Assembly (NCBI GenBank): GCA_016722635.1
Contig: JADKIX010000011.1
Location: 1-64,000 of the forward strand
Source of the DNA: Rhodospirillaceae bacterium
GTDB taxonomy: Bacteria > Pseudomonadota > Alphaproteobacteria > JAEUKQ01
Direction: 5' to 3'
DNA: 64,000 nt
Shown here: piece after piece, positions 61,569 through 64,000 of the stretch
How positions within the stretch are numbered: position 1 is the first letter of the stretch
Layout: each line of letters starts with the position of its first letter
The notes under the pieces: model-generated
The model's database searches: none
Seen by the model: only the letters and a program-made list of their open reading frames with translations
Told to the model about the DNA's origin: nothing
Translations under genes and position numbers: made by a program

Positions 61569-62468
61569 GTGAAGATAGCCATATTAGGTACATCTGGCAT
61601 GCTGGGAAGCATGGTCTTGGACGTGTTTCAACAAACCAAGCACAAAATTTTAACGACCACCCGCTCACAAAACCAATCCCATCACACCAATACTGCGTGC
61701 AAATTCATAGATGCCGAAAAAACCACCCTTCGAGAATTACAAACCCTTTTGCATGATACGGATTGGGTTATCAATTGCATTGGTATTATAAAGCCGTATA
61801 TACGGGATGATAATTTGAAAGACGTAGCCCGGGCTATACACATCAATTCTTTATTTCCCAATAGCTTGGCCCAAGCAATCCAGGGAAGCAAAACCAAAAT
61901 AATCCAAATTGCTACCGATTGCGTTTTTTCAGGAAAAACTGGCGGGTATGTTGAAACGGACTTGCATGATGCAGCGGATGTTTACGGGAAAAGCAAAAGC
62001 TTGGGAGAAGTGATTACAGAGAATTTTTATCATTTGCGTGTATCCATTATTGGGCCTGAAAGAAAAACCCATAAATCTCTTTTAGATTGGGTTTTAACCC
62101 AACCTTTAAATGCCCCGTTAAAAGGATTCACGAACCATAGCTGGAATGGCATCACAACCTTGCACTTTGCCAAAATATGCTTAGGTATCATCAACCATAA
62201 TATCACCTTAAACAATCTTCAGCATATTGTGCCCAAGAATAGCTTAAATAAATATGAAATGATTGGGTGTTTTAAAAAATATTTTAACCGAAATGATTTG
62301 AAAGTAGAAAAATTTGAAACCCCGCAAAGCATTCACAGAACCCTTAAAACGAATTATATTGATTTGAATAAAAAAATATGGAATGCTGCTGGGTATCAGG
62401 AAATACCAACCATTGAAGACATGATTAAGGAACTAAGTCTTTATTCAACAAAGTCAGGGTTTAAATGA
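61569..62468 (+). CDS. RmlD-like nucleotide-sugar reductase (WbvR-type)
   Basis: An SDR reductase of the dTDP-4-dehydrorhamnose reductase family, here likely acting on a UDP-4-keto-amino sugar. I choose GTG 61569 (about 300 residues) because AGGAGAG precedes it and the NADP-binding VKIAILGTSGMLGSMVLDVF then starts the protein; the ATG at 61464 adds an unmatched tail. Other motifs: IQIATDCVFSGKTGGYVETD, YGKSKSLGEV (Tyr-x-x-x-Lys) and FTNHSWNGITTLHFAKI. It overlaps the epimerase start by four bases. An RmlD-like reductase rather than a CapF-like one points to the L-QuiNAc branch. Confidence 0.85.
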   Translation: MKIAILGTSGMLGSMVLDVFQQTKHKILTTTRSQNQSHHTNTACKFIDAEKTTLRELQTLLHDTDWVINCIGIIKPYIRDDNLKDVARAIHINSLFPNSLAQAIQGSKTKIIQIATDCVFSGKTGGYVETDLHDAADVYGKSKSLGEVITENFYHLRVSIIGPERKTHKSLLDWVLTQPLNAPLKGFTNHSWNGITTLHFAKICLGIINHNITLNNLQHIVPKNSLNKYEMIGCFKKYFNRNDLKVEKFETPQSIHRTLKTNYIDLNKKIWNAAGYQEIPTIEDMIKELSLYSTKSGFK

Positions 62469-63576
62469 AATTAATCACTATCTTGGGCGTCAGGCCAGAC
62501 ATCATTCGATTAAATATTATTATTAAAAAATTGGACCAACTATTCCTGAAGGATCATGTGTTGGTGAATACGGGACAGAATTTTGACCCGAAGCTCAATG
62601 ATATTTTTATCCAGGAACTTGGGGTCAGGAAACCGGACTATCATTTAGGGGTAAGGGCATCCAACCAATTTGAACAAATTGGTAAAATGATGGTTGGGCT
62701 TTATGAAGTTTTTGAAAAGGAAAATCCTGATTATGTGCTGATTTTAGGGGATACGAATACCGATGTGGCCGCAGCCATTACCGCCCGGCATTTTAGGAAA
62801 AACAACCAAAATGGGGTTCCCGTTTTCCATATGGAAGCAGGCAATAGATCTTTCGATGCCAGGGTGCCTGAAGAAACCAACCGAAAAATAGTGGATCATA
62901 TCAGTACGGTTAATATGGCTTACACCCACTAGTCAAAAGAGCATTTATATAATGAAGGCCTGCGGAACGTATTTGTGGTGGGAAACCCGATGAAGGAGGT
63001 CATTGCCTATCACCAGGATAAAATTGAGGGTAGCAACATATTAGATTTATTAAAAATCACTAAGAACGAGTATGTTTTAGTAACCTTGCATCGGTCGGAA
63101 AATGTTGATGATGTTCATAATTTGAAAGAAGTTATCGCGGCCCTAGAAGCAATAAGCATTCAATATAAAATTCCCGTTATTTTTTCAACCCATCCCCGGG
63201 CCAAGGATAAAATCGCTACATATAATATCAAAATCCAAAACAAGCTGGCAGATATCCGGTTTGTGGAACCTTTTGGTTTTTTAGATTTTATCAAATTACA
63301 GAAAAATGCGAAAGTGGTTGCCAGTGATTCAGGCACGGTCCCTGAGGAATGTGCTATTTTAGGCGTGCCTAACTTAATCCTGCGCGAAACCACGGAAAGA
63401 ACCGAATTGCTTGATCACGGCTGCAGTATCTTGGTAGGCGCTTCAAATAAGGAGAGAAACATAAAAGATTTTGACATTGCAATCAATAAACCAATCAATT
63501 AGTTTATCCTGGAAGTGTCAAAATCCAAGACGTTAGCGATAGGGTAATTAGTTTAATTTTAAGTAAAATGTCCTAA
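62465..63576 (+). pseudogene. wecB: UDP-GlcNAc 2-epimerase, non-hydrolysing (WecB/WbvD-like), with an in-frame amber codon and a 3' frameshift
   Basis: A C2 epimerase for the final step of the UDP-amino sugar. Motifs: TILGVRPDIIRL, HVLVNTGQNFDPKLN, LILGDTNTDVAAA and PVFHMEAGNRSFDARVPEETNRKIVDHIS, then LVTLHRSENVDD and ASDSGTVPEECAILGVPNLILRETTERTE. The frame is interrupted by a TAG at 62930-62932, exactly where a Tyr would follow MAYTH; reading then continues in the same frame (SKEHLYNEGLRNVFVVGNP). Near 63487-63500 one base is missing: the family C-terminus VSDRVISLILSKMS appears in another frame and ends at 63576. Two lesions make it a probable pseudogene, or a read error. Confidence 0.8.
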
Positions 63577-63596
63577 TAAATGCCAAGAGGTACAGG

Positions 63597-64000
63597 ATGA
63601 AGAAAAGCAACAAGGAAATCATTCAAGAATTATATAACGATGGTGAGCGATTAATCCCTGGCAGGACACATAATTTACAAGAATTAATCAGACACCGTGC
63701 TACCTATGATTTTTTTAGAGCAATTATCAAGCAAGATATAAAGAACGGCGTATGCCGTGATATCCACAAAAAAATTAGAATTTTGGACATAGGTTTTGGT
63801 ACAGGCTATGGGTGCTACTTACTGTCTCAAATTCCAAATGTTGAAATTGTTGGCATTGATGTTGCTAAAGAATGTTATGAATATGCGATTCGCAAATACA
63901 ATAAAACCAATATTCGTTACATAATTCACCAAGAAACAGAAAAATTTTTACAAGAAAATCAATTTGATTACATTGTCAGTCGAGGTGTATTGGAACACAT
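63597..64000 (+). CDS. SAM-dependent methyltransferase (partial, right edge of window)
   Basis: Starts at ATG 63597, with AAGAGG upstream, and is open to the end (about 134 codons seen). The N-terminal RHRATYDFFRAIIKQDI, the SAM-binding ILDIGFGTGYGCYLL and VEIVGIDVAKECYEYAI, then YIVSRGVLEH are typical of class I methyltransferases. Location directly after a UDP-sugar locus suggests modification of the same surface glycan; the substrate is unknown. Confidence 0.85.
   Translation, partial: MKKSNKEIIQELYNDGERLIPGRTHNLQELIRHRATYDFFRAIIKQDIKNGVCRDIHKKIRILDIGFGTGYGCYLLSQIPNVEIVGIDVAKECYEYAIRKYNKTNIRYIIHQETEKFLQENQFDYIVSRGVLEH

Overview
The window reads as a chromosome segment of an alphaproteobacterium with moderate GC, probably a Rhodospirillales-like lineage. 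I cannot place it to genus. The evidence is a set of alphaproteobacterial gene neighbourhoods: ubiK-ybjN-proC, ptsP-prfA-prmC next to ubiG, ffh/rpsP-rimM-trmD-rplS, rplU-rpmA-obgE-proB-proA-nadD-rsfS, plus CarD, a phasin, the CHCC zinc-finger protein and a DUF465 protein. I see no transposase, integrase, phage gene or CRISPR array.

Layout. 1-1.1 kb: the 3' end of a secreted polymorphic toxin with an RNase A-type C-terminal domain, followed by its probable immunity gene. 1.3-6.1 kb: phasin with a strong promoter, a TetR/COQ9-like protein, proC, ybjN, ubiK, a small twin-membrane protein and a cobalamin adenosyltransferase. 6.4-7.3 kb: a secreted Thr/Pro-rich mucin-like repeat protein with a frame break inside its repeats. 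7.6-10.3 kb: etfB-etfA-hbd. 10.4-13.7 kb: a broken autotransporter plus the stub of another. 14-17.1 kb: DUF465 and a neuA-neuB-neuC nonulosonic (sialic-like) acid operon. 17.3-20.4 kb: tRNA-Gln, aquaporin, higBA toxin-antitoxin, AI-2E-type permease. 20.4-31.5 kb: translation and ubiquinone genes, PTS-Ntr, and the ribosomal/SRP cluster. 31.6-34.8 kb: an intact autotransporter sharing about 1.47 kb of near-identical barrel sequence with the broken copy. 35-44.6 kb: Tat-exported GH5 glycosidase, amino-acid binding protein, prfC, and the rsfS-nadD-proA-proB-obgE-rpmA-rplU cluster. 45.3-59.9 kb: carD, trmO, PAP2 phosphatase, nuclease, prolyl aminopeptidase, polA in two frames, an orphan ABC ATPase, tRNA-Arg, ohr, a RhlE-like helicase, pckA and a methyltransferase. 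60.1-64 kb: a UDP-amino-sugar locus for a surface polysaccharide.

How the parts fit. Carbon storage and oxidation (phasin, EtfAB, 3-hydroxyacyl-CoA dehydrogenase, PckA), proline synthesis (proA, proB, proC) and core translation make up the housekeeping part. The accessory part is about the cell surface and conflict: an RNase toxin with immunity, autotransporters that seem to exchange passengers, a mucin-like secreted protein, nonulosonic acid synthesis, HigBA and an L-amino-sugar pathway. That suggests a cell living in close contact with other cells or a host.

A warning applies to the whole window. At least ten reading frames are broken by one- or two-base indels, many in short C/G runs, and one by an in-frame amber codon. 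Conserved genes are affected (polA, proA, the DUF1178 gene, probably pckA), so part of this may be sequencing or assembly error rather than biology. Each case is listed with its position.
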